Notes: generated by a model not told the origin, from the letters alone. A DNA stretch of 64,000 nt from Prevotella sp. P3-122 (GCF_002251365.1 NZ_NPJH01000079.1:124001-188000), one strand, 5' to 3'. Counted from the first letter of the stretch, positions 36,271-44,561 are shown. Program-made: numbers and translations.

Positions 36271-38484
36271 TCAGCCAGGAACATGTTGGAGGTATTGTCC
36301 GTATATGGAAAAAGGACGACAAGTCTCTCCGACATGAGAAACTTTCACCGTTTTATCATCAAGTCCGTCAATATCGTTTGCGGTCTTGACACCTATTACA
36401 TGGCTGTTCTTGAAGAACATATAATGTTGTTTTGCTTCAATGCCTGTTCGGTCGATATCATTCAACTTGGCCCTGATATTCTCAACAAAGGTTTTAAAAG
36501 AAAAGATACGGTTCTTCTGTATCATCGCAACTGCAAAACCAATGGCTGTAACAAGTCTCAAAACGCCCTTTTTCTCGCGATAGGTCATGGCATAAAACAA
36601 AGGCCCACCCTTACGTTCGCCTTCGGTAATGATATTCCACCATATATTGTTCTGGGCGCAAGAAGGAAGATTATACAAGGCTCCAGCCGACTTTATACAT
36701 CGGAAACCAGTTACACATTCAAACAGATTGTCGGAAGGCGGGCTCATTGGTCCCTCTCCAAATCCATGGAAGTCAAAATCTACTGGATGGAAAGACGGGT
36801 TCAAATATCTGATTCCGCTGAATACATTACCATAGGCATTACCCTCTCCTCCCAACATATCGGCAAAGTGATTGTAAAACGCAATGTTCTGGAAAAGGCA
36901 GTCACAAGCATGCTGATATATCTTAATTCCCTGATGACCATCATAGCCAGAAACAGAGATATCTTTTATCGTTACATTACGGCTGTCAAGGACATATATA
37001 GGATTGGTGAAATTTACTATTTCCAAATTATACACCTTCGCATGGGCAACCCTTTTCATATTTATTGCGTTCCAGCCATAGTCCATTTCCTGAGACTCCG
37101 CTATGCTGTAGTACAATGGGAAGCCGTGATGTCTGAACATTCCATTCCACTTGCTGTTCAATCTCAGATTGCCAATTGTGATATTCTCCAGCATGGCAAC
37201 GTTAAACACTGCCGGCTCGTAAACCATATCACACGATCTAAGCAACGGACGAGCCAGTTCTATTGTATTCCCGTCAACAATGCGGTTCACTTCAACAAGC
37301 CATTGGTAGGAAGGAGCCTCTTCCACTCCTGCCCTAAGAGCGGTTTTCCATTCTGGGCGCAGTTTCTCTACTCCCAATATATCTTTTATCAGATTGCCGT
37401 CCAAAGAGGTGTTGTACAAGCCTAACATAATGTATCTTCCAACCTTAGAGCTGTCTGCTACCCGCAGAAGCCTACTGCCTTTTGGTGACTCTTCGATGAC
37501 CGAAGTACAGTATTCTGGGGTAAGGATAGAGCCATCACTACCCGGATCTGACAACGAGTTGCTTTGCGAAAACCCTATCTTGCGTTTACGGAACTGCAAC
37601 CCGAAAAATTCGTTGCTTGGCTGCAGTGCCTCTCCTGTGGTAATAAAAAATGGAGACAGCCATGGGTTCTTCTTTCCACACGACGTAGGTCCGCAAGACA
37701 CAAGTTCTGTCAATAAATGTCCGTTGCTGTCGGTTTCGCCTTCAATATGAATGTTGGAATAGTTTATCTGCAGGAAGTTTCCACGACTTTTATTGAACAG
37801 ATATCTCCCTTTAGGAAAAAAGACATGTCCGCCACCTTCCCTACCAACCTTATTAATAAGGTCTTGTACTTTAGATGTCAGATCTTCATTCGTGCCAGGC
37901 AATATCCCGTAATCTTTAACATTAAACACAATCTGCGTATCTGTATTTCGTTTGCATCCTGCATAAGAAAAGTCGGGTATCTCGCCACAATAATCTACCG
38001 CATCCTGCTCCGGAATGACTTTCTCTGTTTTTCGTGAAAACAGGTATTCCAGACACAAATCCTTCTTGTGTGGTATTCCAAATGTAACATTACGCAAATA
38101 CACCCCCATAAGGACGAACGGGAAAAACGGCATCCTGTTGCCGTACGCCATTGATGATATAAGATACGAAATAAGCCCAACGTAAGCGAAGCGAAATGTC
38201 CACGACACAAAGGGCGTCAATGTATTCATGCGTGAAAGCACAAATTCAGCAAAGAATATGAAAGTCAATAATGCCGCGGAAAAAACCAGTAATACCGTTA
38301 TGCTGCAAAAACAGATATCATGGAACATCAAAGCAAGCGATACTAACGATGATACATAAGTAACCGACTGAGCTTTCCCGACAGATATATTATATCTGCC
38401 TGTAAGCAAACACAATTCCCTCAACAGTATCTGGAAGCCTATGAAAAAGGCTGCCATACACATTATTGAATATAAATATATCAT
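36271..38484 (-). CDS. Membrane-anchored parallel beta-helix (pectate-lyase-like) protein
   Basis: The 737-residue product has four or five hydrophobic segments in its first 130 residues (for example ITVLLVFSAALLTFIFFAEF). From about residue 187 it reads like a Pectate_lyase_3 domain: VFNVKDYGILPGTNEDLTSK, GGGHVFFPKGRYLF, IHIEGE, then beta-helix coils such as NITIGNLRLNSKWNGMF. A multi-pass membrane N-terminus fused to a beta-helix is unusual, because such enzymes are normally secreted. It follows the GH16 gene by 26 bases on the same strand and is convergent with the GT4 gene. It may cut or modify the polysaccharide made by this locus. Lyase activity is inferred. Confidence 0.8.
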   Translation of the reverse strand: MIYLYSIMCMAAFFIGFQILLRELCLLTGRYNISVGKAQSVTYVSSLVSLALMFHDICFCSITVLLVFSAALLTFIFFAEFVLSRMNTLTPFVSWTFRFAYVGLISYLISSMAYGNRMPFFPFVLMGVYLRNVTFGIPHKKDLCLEYLFSRKTEKVIPEQDAVDYCGEIPDFSYAGCKRNTDTQIVFNVKDYGILPGTNEDLTSKVQDLINKVGREGGGHVFFPKGRYLFNKSRGNFLQINYSNIHIEGETDSNGHLLTELVSCGPTSCGKKNPWLSPFFITTGEALQPSNEFFGLQFRKRKIGFSQSNSLSDPGSDGSILTPEYCTSVIEESPKGSRLLRVADSSKVGRYIMLGLYNTSLDGNLIKDILGVEKLRPEWKTALRAGVEEAPSYQWLVEVNRIVDGNTIELARPLLRSCDMVYEPAVFNVAMLENITIGNLRLNSKWNGMFRHHGFPLYYSIAESQEMDYGWNAINMKRVAHAKVYNLEIVNFTNPIYVLDSRNVTIKDISVSGYDGHQGIKIYQHACDCLFQNIAFYNHFADMLGGEGNAYGNVFSGIRYLNPSFHPVDFDFHGFGEGPMSPPSDNLFECVTGFRCIKSAGALYNLPSCAQNNIWWNIITEGERKGGPLFYAMTYREKKGVLRLVTAIGFAVAMIQKNRIFSFKTFVENIRAKLNDIDRTGIEAKQHYMFFKNSHVIGVKTANDIDGLDDKTVKVSHVGETCRPFSIYGQYLQHVPG

Positions 38485-38510
38485 ATTATTCTTAGTTATA
38501 TGCCGTAAGT

Positions 38511-39341
38511 CTATTCTATTTTTTGATACACCTTTATCCAGTCAAAGAGCGTTTCATACGTATGGGTAACATCTGGTATCATGCCATGAGCACCTTCACC
38601 AACACTTTGATTAAGTATTAGAAAAAAAGGATAATCGAAAGTCCATTGTCCCTTGTCCAATAATGTCTTGTCAGTAGATTTAACATAGACATGAACAAGT
38701 TCCCCATCGACAAACCATTTTATGCTGTTGGCATCCCATTCTATGCCGTACACATGCCATTTTTCCGGATTTACCCGTTTCTCTCCGTGATTACTCCTCC
38801 TGTACTTAGCATCACTCAACGTCAGTTTTGTATGTGCGGAATGGGCTGTTTCCCTCTTGTCACCGAATACCTCGACAATGTCTATTTCCCCATAAGGTAT
38901 TGACGGGTCTTTATATTCATAGTTCTTCATCCAAACAGCCGGGAAATTACCTTTGTGATTTTTGGTTTTCATCCTGACCTCCACCTTGCCATAAATGAAA
39001 GAATAGGTGTTCCTGGTTTCTATAGCCCCAGTGAGCATCCTCGCCGTGTCGTTTTTCTCCTTTCTGTTAGGAATAGCCCTGCACACTAATTTTCCATTCC
39101 TTATAAACACCACTTCCTCATTGTCACTAATCCACCTGCTCCAAAGACTATTAGTTCTTTTTGCACGTTTCCATTTCACAGAGTCAGGCTGACTGCCATT
39201 AGGAAGATTGAAATCATCGAAGAAAACAAGTTTGTACTCATAATCGTTTGCCAATCCAATGCTCTTCGGCAAAGGCTCGGTAAACGACAATGTCATCAAT
39301 GATGCCAGAACGCTAATTGTAAAATGTGTTTTCTTGCCCAT
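38511..39341 (-). CDS. Glycoside hydrolase family 16 enzyme
   Basis: I chose the ATG at 39341 (276 residues) because a full promoter lies just upstream of it, inside the longer GTG frame from 39389. A signal peptide follows (MGKKTHFTISVLASLMTLSF). The GH16 catalytic motif GEIDIVEVFG is present, with the ExDxxE residues Glu152, Asp154 and Glu157. Other family features are YGKVEVRMK, HVYGIEWDANSIKWFVDGE and FLILNQSVG. GH16 enzymes cleave beta-1,3/1,4-glucans, galactans and similar polymers. It probably acts on the exopolysaccharide in the periplasm or outside. It forms an operon with the beta-helix gene. Confidence 0.92.
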   Translation of the reverse strand: MGKKTHFTISVLASLMTLSFTEPLPKSIGLANDYEYKLVFFDDFNLPNGSQPDSVKWKRAKRTNSLWSRWISDNEEVVFIRNGKLVCRAIPNRKEKNDTARMLTGAIETRNTYSFIYGKVEVRMKTKNHKGNFPAVWMKNYEYKDPSIPYGEIDIVEVFGDKRETAHSAHTKLTLSDAKYRRSNHGEKRVNPEKWHVYGIEWDANSIKWFVDGELVHVYVKSTDKTLLDKGQWTFDYPFFLILNQSVGEGAHGMIPDVTHTYETLFDWIKVYQKIE

Positions 39342-39349
39342 AATTTCTA

Positions 39350-39380
39350 CAAAGGTATTGATAATATACTTGATTCCAAA
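39350..39380 (-). promoter_or_regulatory. Promoter for GH16 operon, nearly leaderless
   Basis: On the minus strand TTTG, a 19-base spacer and TACCTTTG are found, a full Bacteroidota consensus. The last G is only 8 bases before the ATG, so the transcript would have almost no 5' leader. Confidence 0.65.
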
Positions 39381-39459
39381 CTCTTTCACGCTTTTTAACG
39401 CTGATTAATCGACATATAACGACATGCCATTTCAGTTCTCGTAAAAACAAGGATTTTAT

Positions 39460-39490
39460 TTTGCCATTCCACTCTTTTGCACTATCTTTG
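39460..39490 (+). promoter_or_regulatory. Promoter for GT2 and sugar transferase
   Basis: TTTG at 39460-39463, a 19-base spacer and TATCTTTG at 39483-39490 form a full consensus. It lies inside the longer open frame and fixes the GT2 start at 39512. Confidence 0.7.
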
Positions 39491-39511
39491 CACAACAAAA
39501 CAAAAAACGCA

Positions 39512-40306
39512 ATGATAGAAGGCTTAGTATCAGTCATCATGCCGACATACAATTCGGGCAAATTCCTTGCAGAAAGTATTGAAAGCATACTGAACCAGAC
39601 ATACAAACATTTAGAACTACTAATCACCGATGACTGTTCTTCAGATGAAGACACGATCAACCTCCTTGCGAAATACCAAAAGGAGGATAATCGTGTAAGG
39701 GTTGTATCTCTCAAGCAAAATAGTGGTCCTGGAGTAGCAAGGAACCATTCAATAGAAAGAGCACAAGGACAATATATAGCTTTCTGTGACAGCGATGACA
39801 GATGGATGCCAAACAAATTGGAAATACAGCTGGCAACGATGACGAAAACAGGCAAGGCTCTATGCTGCTCGTCATACATTATCTGCGATGACAACAACAA
39901 CAATATCGGAATAAACATCTCTCCATCCCGTATAACATTCGGCATGATGAAATGCGACAACAAAGTAGGATGTCTTACGGCCATATACGACGTAAAGGCC
40001 TTAGGCAGGAAATATTACATGCCGATAATTCGCAAAAGACAGGATTGGGCTTTGTTCTTAAGCATTACAAAAGACTGCAAGGAAGCATGTGGTATCAAGG
40101 AGCCATTGGCTTACTATAGAAAGCGTTCCAACTCTGTATCAAGCCGCAAACTGTCACTTGTGAAATATAACATAGCAGTATACCGCCAATGTCTCGGCTT
40201 CAGCAAAACCAAATCATTATCATATTTCTTTTTCTGTTTTCTTCCCACCTACACGGCTAAAAGGCTGAAACAGAAAGTTGATTCTTTTAAATTCACACGT
40301 TTCTAA
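39512..40306 (+). CDS. Glycosyltransferase family 2 protein
   Basis: The start at 39512 (264 residues) was chosen because the promoter ends at 39490. The GT-A fold shows VSVIMPTYNSGKFLAESI, LLITDDCSSDEDT and the metal-binding segment YIAFCDSDDRWMPNKLE. It probably adds one sugar to the lipid-linked repeat unit. It is divergent from the GH16 operon and 64 bases ahead of the priming transferase. Confidence 0.92.
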   Translation: MIEGLVSVIMPTYNSGKFLAESIESILNQTYKHLELLITDDCSSDEDTINLLAKYQKEDNRVRVVSLKQNSGPGVARNHSIERAQGQYIAFCDSDDRWMPNKLEIQLATMTKTGKALCCSSYIICDDNNNNIGINISPSRITFGMMKCDNKVGCLTAIYDVKALGRKYYMPIIRKRQDWALFLSITKDCKEACGIKEPLAYYRKRSNSVSSRKLSLVKYNIAVYRQCLGFSKTKSLSYFFFCFLPTYTAKRLKQKVDSFKFTRF

Positions 40307-40370
40307 TATTTTTTGGTAAATTCATGCAATATGTTCCACTATCATGCGTTAATAAAATAAACAAATAATA

Positions 40371-41039
40371 ATGGAACAAGTAATAACGATGGTTTTACCG
40401 AAATATAACAACGAGAAGGGGGACATGCGTTTCATCGAGGACGGGATGAACGAGGTGGAGCGCAACATAAAACGCATCGGCGACTTTGTCATTGCAGCCA
40501 TAAGTCTCGTGGTTTTCTCACCTTTGTTTCTCGTATGCTACATAGCCGTAAGACGGGAGGACGGCGGGCCTGCAATATTCAAACAGGAGAGACTGGGAAG
40601 GTTCGGACGACCGTTCTACATCTACAAGTTCAGAAGCATGAGGGTGGACGCCGAGAAGGACGGGCCTGCACTCTACCAGCATGAGCGTGATGACCGCATG
40701 ACAAAGGTGGGCAAGTTCCTTAGGGAACATCATCTTGACGAGCTGCCTCAGCTATACAACGTCCTGATAGGCGACATGGCATTCATAGGTCCCCGTCCTG
40801 AGCGCAAGTACTATATCGACCAGATTATGGAACACGACCCACGCTACCGCTATCTGTACCAGATACGTCCGGGCGTAACATCCTATGCTACTCTGTACAA
40901 TGGCTACACAGACACCATGGAGAAGATGCTCCGGCGGCTTGAGCTCGACCTGTATTACCTTGAGCACCGCTCATGGTGGTTCGACATCAAGATACTCTTT
41001 AAGACATTCATCAATATCGTATTCGGAAAGAAGTTCTAA
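40371..41039 (+). CDS. Priming sugar transferase (undecaprenyl-phosphate sugar-phosphotransferase)
   Basis: The 222-residue protein has one membrane segment near residues 42-63 (FVIAAISLVVFSPLFLVCYI), then the Bac_transf signatures FKQERLGRFGRPFYIYKFRSM, DELPQLYNVLIGDMAFIGPRPE and IRPGVTSYATLYNGY. It transfers the first sugar-1-phosphate onto undecaprenyl phosphate at the inner membrane and so starts repeat-unit synthesis. It is the short catalytic form without the extra N-terminal membrane domain of WbaP. Confidence 0.93.
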   Translation: MEQVITMVLPKYNNEKGDMRFIEDGMNEVERNIKRIGDFVIAAISLVVFSPLFLVCYIAVRREDGGPAIFKQERLGRFGRPFYIYKFRSMRVDAEKDGPALYQHERDDRMTKVGKFLREHHLDELPQLYNVLIGDMAFIGPRPERKYYIDQIMEHDPRYRYLYQIRPGVTSYATLYNGYTDTMEKMLRRLELDLYYLEHRSWWFDIKILFKTFINIVFGKKF

Positions 41040-41045
41040 TAATAT

Positions 41046-41074
41046 AAGGTGAGGGACAAATCCTCACCTTTTAT
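41046..41074 (+). terminator. Terminator of the priming transferase gene
   Basis: A 9-bp stem (AAGGTGAGG, 7-base loop, CCTCACCTT) followed by TTTATT lies 6 bases after the stop codon. Confidence 0.85.
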
Positions 41075-41100
41075 TGTCTCTCTAAGGTTGGAAGCGAATA

Positions 41101-41167
41101 CTTTGCGTGAGCAGATGCAAAGCTTTGCGTTGGCACATGCAATGCTTTGCGTCTGAGATGGGCAAAG
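41101..41167. repeat. Three tandem 22-23-bp units
   Basis: Units begin at 41101, 41123 and 41145, each with CTTTGCGT at the start and a GCAAAG-like end. The ends pair with the starts, so each unit can fold. They sit 11 bases before copy B of the dispersed repeat. Confidence 0.7.
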
Positions 41168-41178
41168 TTGGCACGGAA

Positions 41179-41263
41179 ATCGTCAGTCCTATTCCGGACA
41201 AGATAAAATGGAGGAAAGACTCACCACACATGGCACGGTAGCCCCCAGAATATATCTGCTGAA
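41179..41263 (+). repeat. Dispersed 86-bp intergenic repeat, copy B
   Basis: This 85-bp segment matches 22277-22362 in the same orientation, with about 86 percent identity by hand alignment. It ends 2 bases before the stop codon of the convergent lipoprotein gene. Confidence 0.8.
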
Positions 41264-41265
41264 GC

Positions 41266-41709
41266 TCAGAACTTCTTCAAGTTCAGCCTCAAGGTTTCAG
41301 ACCTCAGTATCATTTTCTTGCCGTCGATAGCCTCAACGGCAAAGGTCTCCTCAAGGCTGTTGATACCATATGGGGCAAGGACTTTGACATCTTCCACTAC
41401 AGGGTCGCCTTCCCTTCTGTCAGATACAAGAGGATCATACAGATAGAGAGAGCCGTCTGCCTGACGGAAGGAGAAGATGAATTTGGAGCCCGTAGTCTTG
41501 TTGCTTACTTCGAGCAGCTTTACCTGTACCGACCAGAACAGTTTCTCGTTGCTTACGTCGAGCGTTCCTCCTGTTGCCAGGGTGTCGATATGCTCAAGAT
41601 GCCAAAAGCCGTCTATCTTGCCGTTGTCGTGGCTTTCTATCTCGCAAGCTGTTAGAGTTCCGAGTGCGAGTGTGGCGATTGCGATATATTTTGAGATATT
41701 TTTCTTCAT
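41266..41709 (-). CDS. Small lipocalin-like lipoprotein (DUF4847-like)
   Basis: The 147-residue protein has a lipobox (GTLTAC, Cys about 22) and a single beta-rich domain: GFWHLEHIDTL, SKFIFSFRQADGSLYLYD and a C-terminal MILRSETLRLNLKKF. This fits a small lipocalin-like fold found in Bacteroidales lipoproteins; the DUF4847 name is from memory. It lies 19 bases downstream of the Wzi-like gene and is probably co-transcribed. Function unknown. Confidence 0.8.
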   Translation of the reverse strand: MKKNISKYIAIATLALGTLTACEIESHDNGKIDGFWHLEHIDTLATGGTLDVSNEKLFWSVQVKLLEVSNKTTGSKFIFSFRQADGSLYLYDPLVSDRREGDPVVEDVKVLAPYGINSLEETFAVEAIDGKKMILRSETLRLNLKKF

Positions 41710-41728
41710 TGTGTTCTTTTGCCTGGGT

Positions 41729-43297
41729 TTATCTTAATAATCCGCATTTACGTATCGTGAGTTGGAAGCCTGCATTGTCGCCAAGCAGCTTGCCGAAGTC
41801 CATGCCGTAGGCTGCCGACACGCTCCATTTCTTCGAGAACGAGTATTCCGCCTCAGCCATCACGCTGACGTTGGTCTGTTTCTTCGTGAACGGTTCCTCA
41901 TAGGTTCCGTAACCGTCCTGATATGTAGCGAGCAGGCGATAGCCAAGCCTTTCTGTTGGTGCCCCGCTGATGCCTATATGGTATGCCTTGAAGCGGTTGT
42001 CGGAAAAGATGATTCTTCCGTCCTCATTATATATAGGTGAGCGGTAGAGCGGATTGCCCATAGCCTGTCCCCAGTGTTGCCAACCGGTATAGATATAGTG
42101 GTTGTAGAAGTTGTCGTTGCCACCCACGTGCACCTGGTTGTTCTGCGTGTGGTCGTGGTAAATCGGTCCGCTCTGGTATTTGGTATTGATATACTCCACT
42201 ACGATGTCCCTTACCCACCGGTTGTACTTGAAGTTGAGCTCCACTCCGAGGAGCCAGTCGGTGAGGTCGTAGAGTATGAACTTACGTTTCTTCTTCACAT
42301 TCCACTCCTCACCCGTTCCGTAACCGTCGTAGTCAATCAGGAACATGGACGAATGGTCTTCGAAATACTTGTCGGCATAGAAAGAGAACTTCCAGGTATC
42401 GGCATCGTAGTTCAGTCGTGCTACCCAGCTGCCGAGGTGGTTTCCTTCCGCATTCTGATATATGGTAGACATCTCCGGAGCATCTCCTCCGCCTGGTATC
42501 AGAGCCTTGAACATGCCCTTCAGGCCTCCGTTGTTCTTCACGACAGTCTCTTTGCCAGCAGCATCAAACATGTGGCTTGTTCCACCGAATTGTGTCGCCA
42601 TTTCCAGTCCAAGCTCAAGCGAGAGTGGCATGAAGCGGTCTGGATTGCCTATCATTATGTAGCCCGCCTTGCTGTGGTAGAGCACGCCATCGGCATATTT
42701 GCTCTGCCTGTTTGTGAATGAATGCTGCCAGTTGTCATCGGTCATCTTTCCGTACGCGATATGTCCTTTCAAGCGTATCATCCCATTGCCAAAGGGCAAT
42801 ACCCAATAGTCAGGCAACGCCAGCCTGACCTGTGGCACCGGCCGGGCATTGATGCCGAGAGTCTGTGAGCCGCTACTGAGCTTGTTGTTTTTCAGTTCCA
42901 TAAGATAATGCTTGCTGCCTACCGTAAGCACGCCATGCAGCCAGCGTGCCTCAACAAAAGCCTGCTGAACGACGATGTTGCTGGTATAATTGTACGCCGC
43001 AGCCATGTCAAGTCCATAGCCTATTCCCCACCTGCGGGCAGAGTCTGACTGCAACGGTCGTATGACTGCTGCGCGGAAATAGCCATTGCTTTCTTCCAGA
43101 GAACTGAGTCCATATTTATTAGCATTGAGCCATAATGGGGTCTTATCCTTTGATACGGATGCCTGAGTCTCCACCATATACGATATATTGTCCTTCAAGT
43201 CCAACTTCTCCCCTTCAGCACCATGCATCCAAGAGTGCTGGGCGTGGCCAGCAAGAGAAGCGAACAAGGAAAGACAAGTCAACAAATAATGTTTCAT
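41729..43297 (-). CDS. Wzi-like capsule assembly outer-membrane protein
   Basis: The 522-residue product has a signal peptide ending AGHAQ (about residue 19) and a beta-barrel pattern of alternating strands throughout, with the family-like segments TPLWLNANKYGLSSLEESNG, VEARWLHGVLTVGSKHY and RLALPDYWVLPFG. It matches the capsule-assembly Wzi family (lectin-like barrels that hold polysaccharide at the surface). Its place at the end of the exopolysaccharide locus supports this role. Confidence 0.9.
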   Translation of the reverse strand: MKHYLLTCLSLFASLAGHAQHSWMHGAEGEKLDLKDNISYMVETQASVSKDKTPLWLNANKYGLSSLEESNGYFRAAVIRPLQSDSARRWGIGYGLDMAAAYNYTSNIVVQQAFVEARWLHGVLTVGSKHYLMELKNNKLSSGSQTLGINARPVPQVRLALPDYWVLPFGNGMIRLKGHIAYGKMTDDNWQHSFTNRQSKYADGVLYHSKAGYIMIGNPDRFMPLSLELGLEMATQFGGTSHMFDAAGKETVVKNNGGLKGMFKALIPGGGDAPEMSTIYQNAEGNHLGSWVARLNYDADTWKFSFYADKYFEDHSSMFLIDYDGYGTGEEWNVKKKRKFILYDLTDWLLGVELNFKYNRWVRDIVVEYINTKYQSGPIYHDHTQNNQVHVGGNDNFYNHYIYTGWQHWGQAMGNPLYRSPIYNEDGRIIFSDNRFKAYHIGISGAPTERLGYRLLATYQDGYGTYEEPFTKKQTNVSVMAEAEYSFSKKWSVSAAYGMDFGKLLGDNAGFQLTIRKCGLLR

Positions 43298-43363
43298 CCC
43301 TTTAATGCGTTATATATAATATAACGTAAGGAAAAAGCACATATTGCACCAGCAGATAACTTT

Positions 43364-43401
43364 GTTTAGGGATTTTCCCCCTATCGTTTAGGGAATTTCC
43401 C
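43364..43401 (+). promoter_or_regulatory. Tandem 22-bp-spaced operator (site A)
   Basis: GTTTAGGGATTTTCCC (43364-43379) and GTTTAGGGAATTTCCC (43386-43401) are direct repeats 22 bases apart, two helical turns. They end 23 bases before the -7 element of the Ser/Gly repeat gene. A close match in the same orientation lies upstream of the lipoprotein gene at 58309. The spacing fits an activator that binds as two units. Confidence 0.7.
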
Positions 43402-43424
43402 TTTTTAGCTTGAAAACTATGTGC

Positions 43425-43432
43425 TATCTTTG
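43425..43432 (+). promoter_or_regulatory. Bacteroidota -7 element for the Ser/Gly repeat gene
   Basis: TATCTTTG is an exact match, 67 bases before the ATG at 43500. The -33 position is TTTTT, not TTTG, which fits an activator-dependent promoter next to the tandem operator. Confidence 0.65.
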
Positions 43433-43499
43433 CAACATCAAAGAATTAATTAACGGTCTCTTGGAGATCACAAGTCGAACAAATAAAAACTCTATAGAT

Positions 43500-44561
43500 A
43501 TGAAAAAGTTACTTTTAGCCCTTGTGGCACTGTTCACGCTGACTACTTCAGCTTCAGCAATGAGTTACGAGCAAGCTCGCGAAAGAGCATTGTTCCTCAC
43601 CGACAAGATGGCATACGAGCTCAATCTCACCGACGACCAGTATGAGGCCGCCTATGAAGTGAACCTTGACTATCTGATGGGTATCAACGACTATAACGAC
43701 CTGTACGGAGCATACTGGAGACAGCGCAACCTCGACTTCAGCTACATCCTGCTCGACTGGCAGTACAGAGCTTTCTGCGCAGCCTCTTATTTCTACCGTC
43801 CTCTCTACTGGGATGCCGGATGCTGGCACTTCGCAATATATGCCCGCTATCCACACCGCCACTACTTCTACTTTGGCCGTCCTCACTTCTACACAGTATA
43901 CAGAGGCGGACACAGCTGGAGAATGAACGGAGGGAAGTCATGGTATTACGGCAGAACATATGGTGCTCCGGCAAGGGGTACAAGAAACCACTCAGGCATG
44001 CGCGACGGCTTTAAGAGAGGCGACTACGGACGCGGCTACCAGAGCAACCAGCCCTCACGCGACAACAACTACCGTCAGCATGGCACACAGAACGGCAACC
44101 GCCAGACAGGCAACGGCAACCGCTCGTTTGGCAACAGCAACCGCCAGAGCAGCACTCGCACAACAACCACCGCCCCCAATAACGGCAGTTCGTCAGGCCA
44201 TCGCTCGTTTGGAGGAAGTCGCAGCAACACATCATCTCCATCGACAACAGCTCCAAAGAAGACCTTCACTCCCAGCACCAGCACGTCAGGCTCCCGCTCC
44301 TTCGGCATAGGCAGCAGCTCATCAAGCACACGCTCCTTCGGTGGAGGCAGCAGCTCATCAAGCACACGATCTTTCGGTGGAGGCAGCAGCTCATCAAGCA
44401 CACGCTCGTTCGGCAGCAGCAGCTCATCAAGCACACGCTCTTTCGGTGTAGGCAGCAGCTCGTCAAGCACACGCTCTTTTGGTGGAGGCAGCAGCTCATC
44501 AAGCACACGCTCTTCAGGTGGAAGCTCAAGCAACGGCAGCCGTTTCGGAGGCAGAAGATAA
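43500..44561 (+). CDS. Secreted Ser/Gly-rich repeat protein
   Basis: The frame opens at 43410, but the promoter -7 lies at 43425, so I chose the ATG at 43500 (353 residues), which starts a signal peptide (MKKLLLALVALFTLTTSASA). Residues 21-120 form a helical, aromatic-rich domain (ALFLTDKMAYELNLTDDQYE) with Tyr, His and Trp-rich stretches. From about 150 the chain is low-complexity, and residues 270-341 hold six copies of GSSSSSTRSFGG coded by a 36-bp repeat. No family name is certain. Export to the envelope is predicted, and the operator suggests tight control. Confidence 0.8.
   Translation: MKKLLLALVALFTLTTSASAMSYEQARERALFLTDKMAYELNLTDDQYEAAYEVNLDYLMGINDYNDLYGAYWRQRNLDFSYILLDWQYRAFCAASYFYRPLYWDAGCWHFAIYARYPHRHYFYFGRPHFYTVYRGGHSWRMNGGKSWYYGRTYGAPARGTRNHSGMRDGFKRGDYGRGYQSNQPSRDNNYRQHGTQNGNRQTGNGNRSFGNSNRQSSTRTTTTAPNNGSSSGHRSFGGSRSNTSSPSTTAPKKTFTPSTSTSGSRSFGIGSSSSSTRSFGGGSSSSSTRSFGGGSSSSSTRSFGSSSSSSTRSFGVGSSSSSTRSFGGGSSSSSTRSSGGSSSNGSRFGGRR
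44310..44522 (+). repeat. Coding 36-bp tandem repeat, six units
   Basis: Units start at 44310, 44346, 44382, 44412, 44451 and 44487, with one unit of 30 and one of 39 bases. Each starts GGCAGCAGC. All unit lengths are multiples of 3, so changes in copy number keep the frame. Confidence 0.85.

Noticed and set aside
39313..39984. Minus-strand open frame of 223 codons opposite the GT2 gene
   Set aside because: It overlaps a clear glycosyltransferase on the plus strand, and the GH16 promoter and start lie inside it.
44075..44533. Minus-strand open frame of 152 codons with a regular ELLPPPKERVLD repeat
   Set aside because: It is the antisense of the Ser/Gly 36-bp coding repeat. The plus frame has a promoter, signal peptide and sensible start.
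43444..44561. CRISPR-like array at the 36-bp repeats
   Set aside because: The units are directly adjacent without unique spacers and lie in a coding frame.
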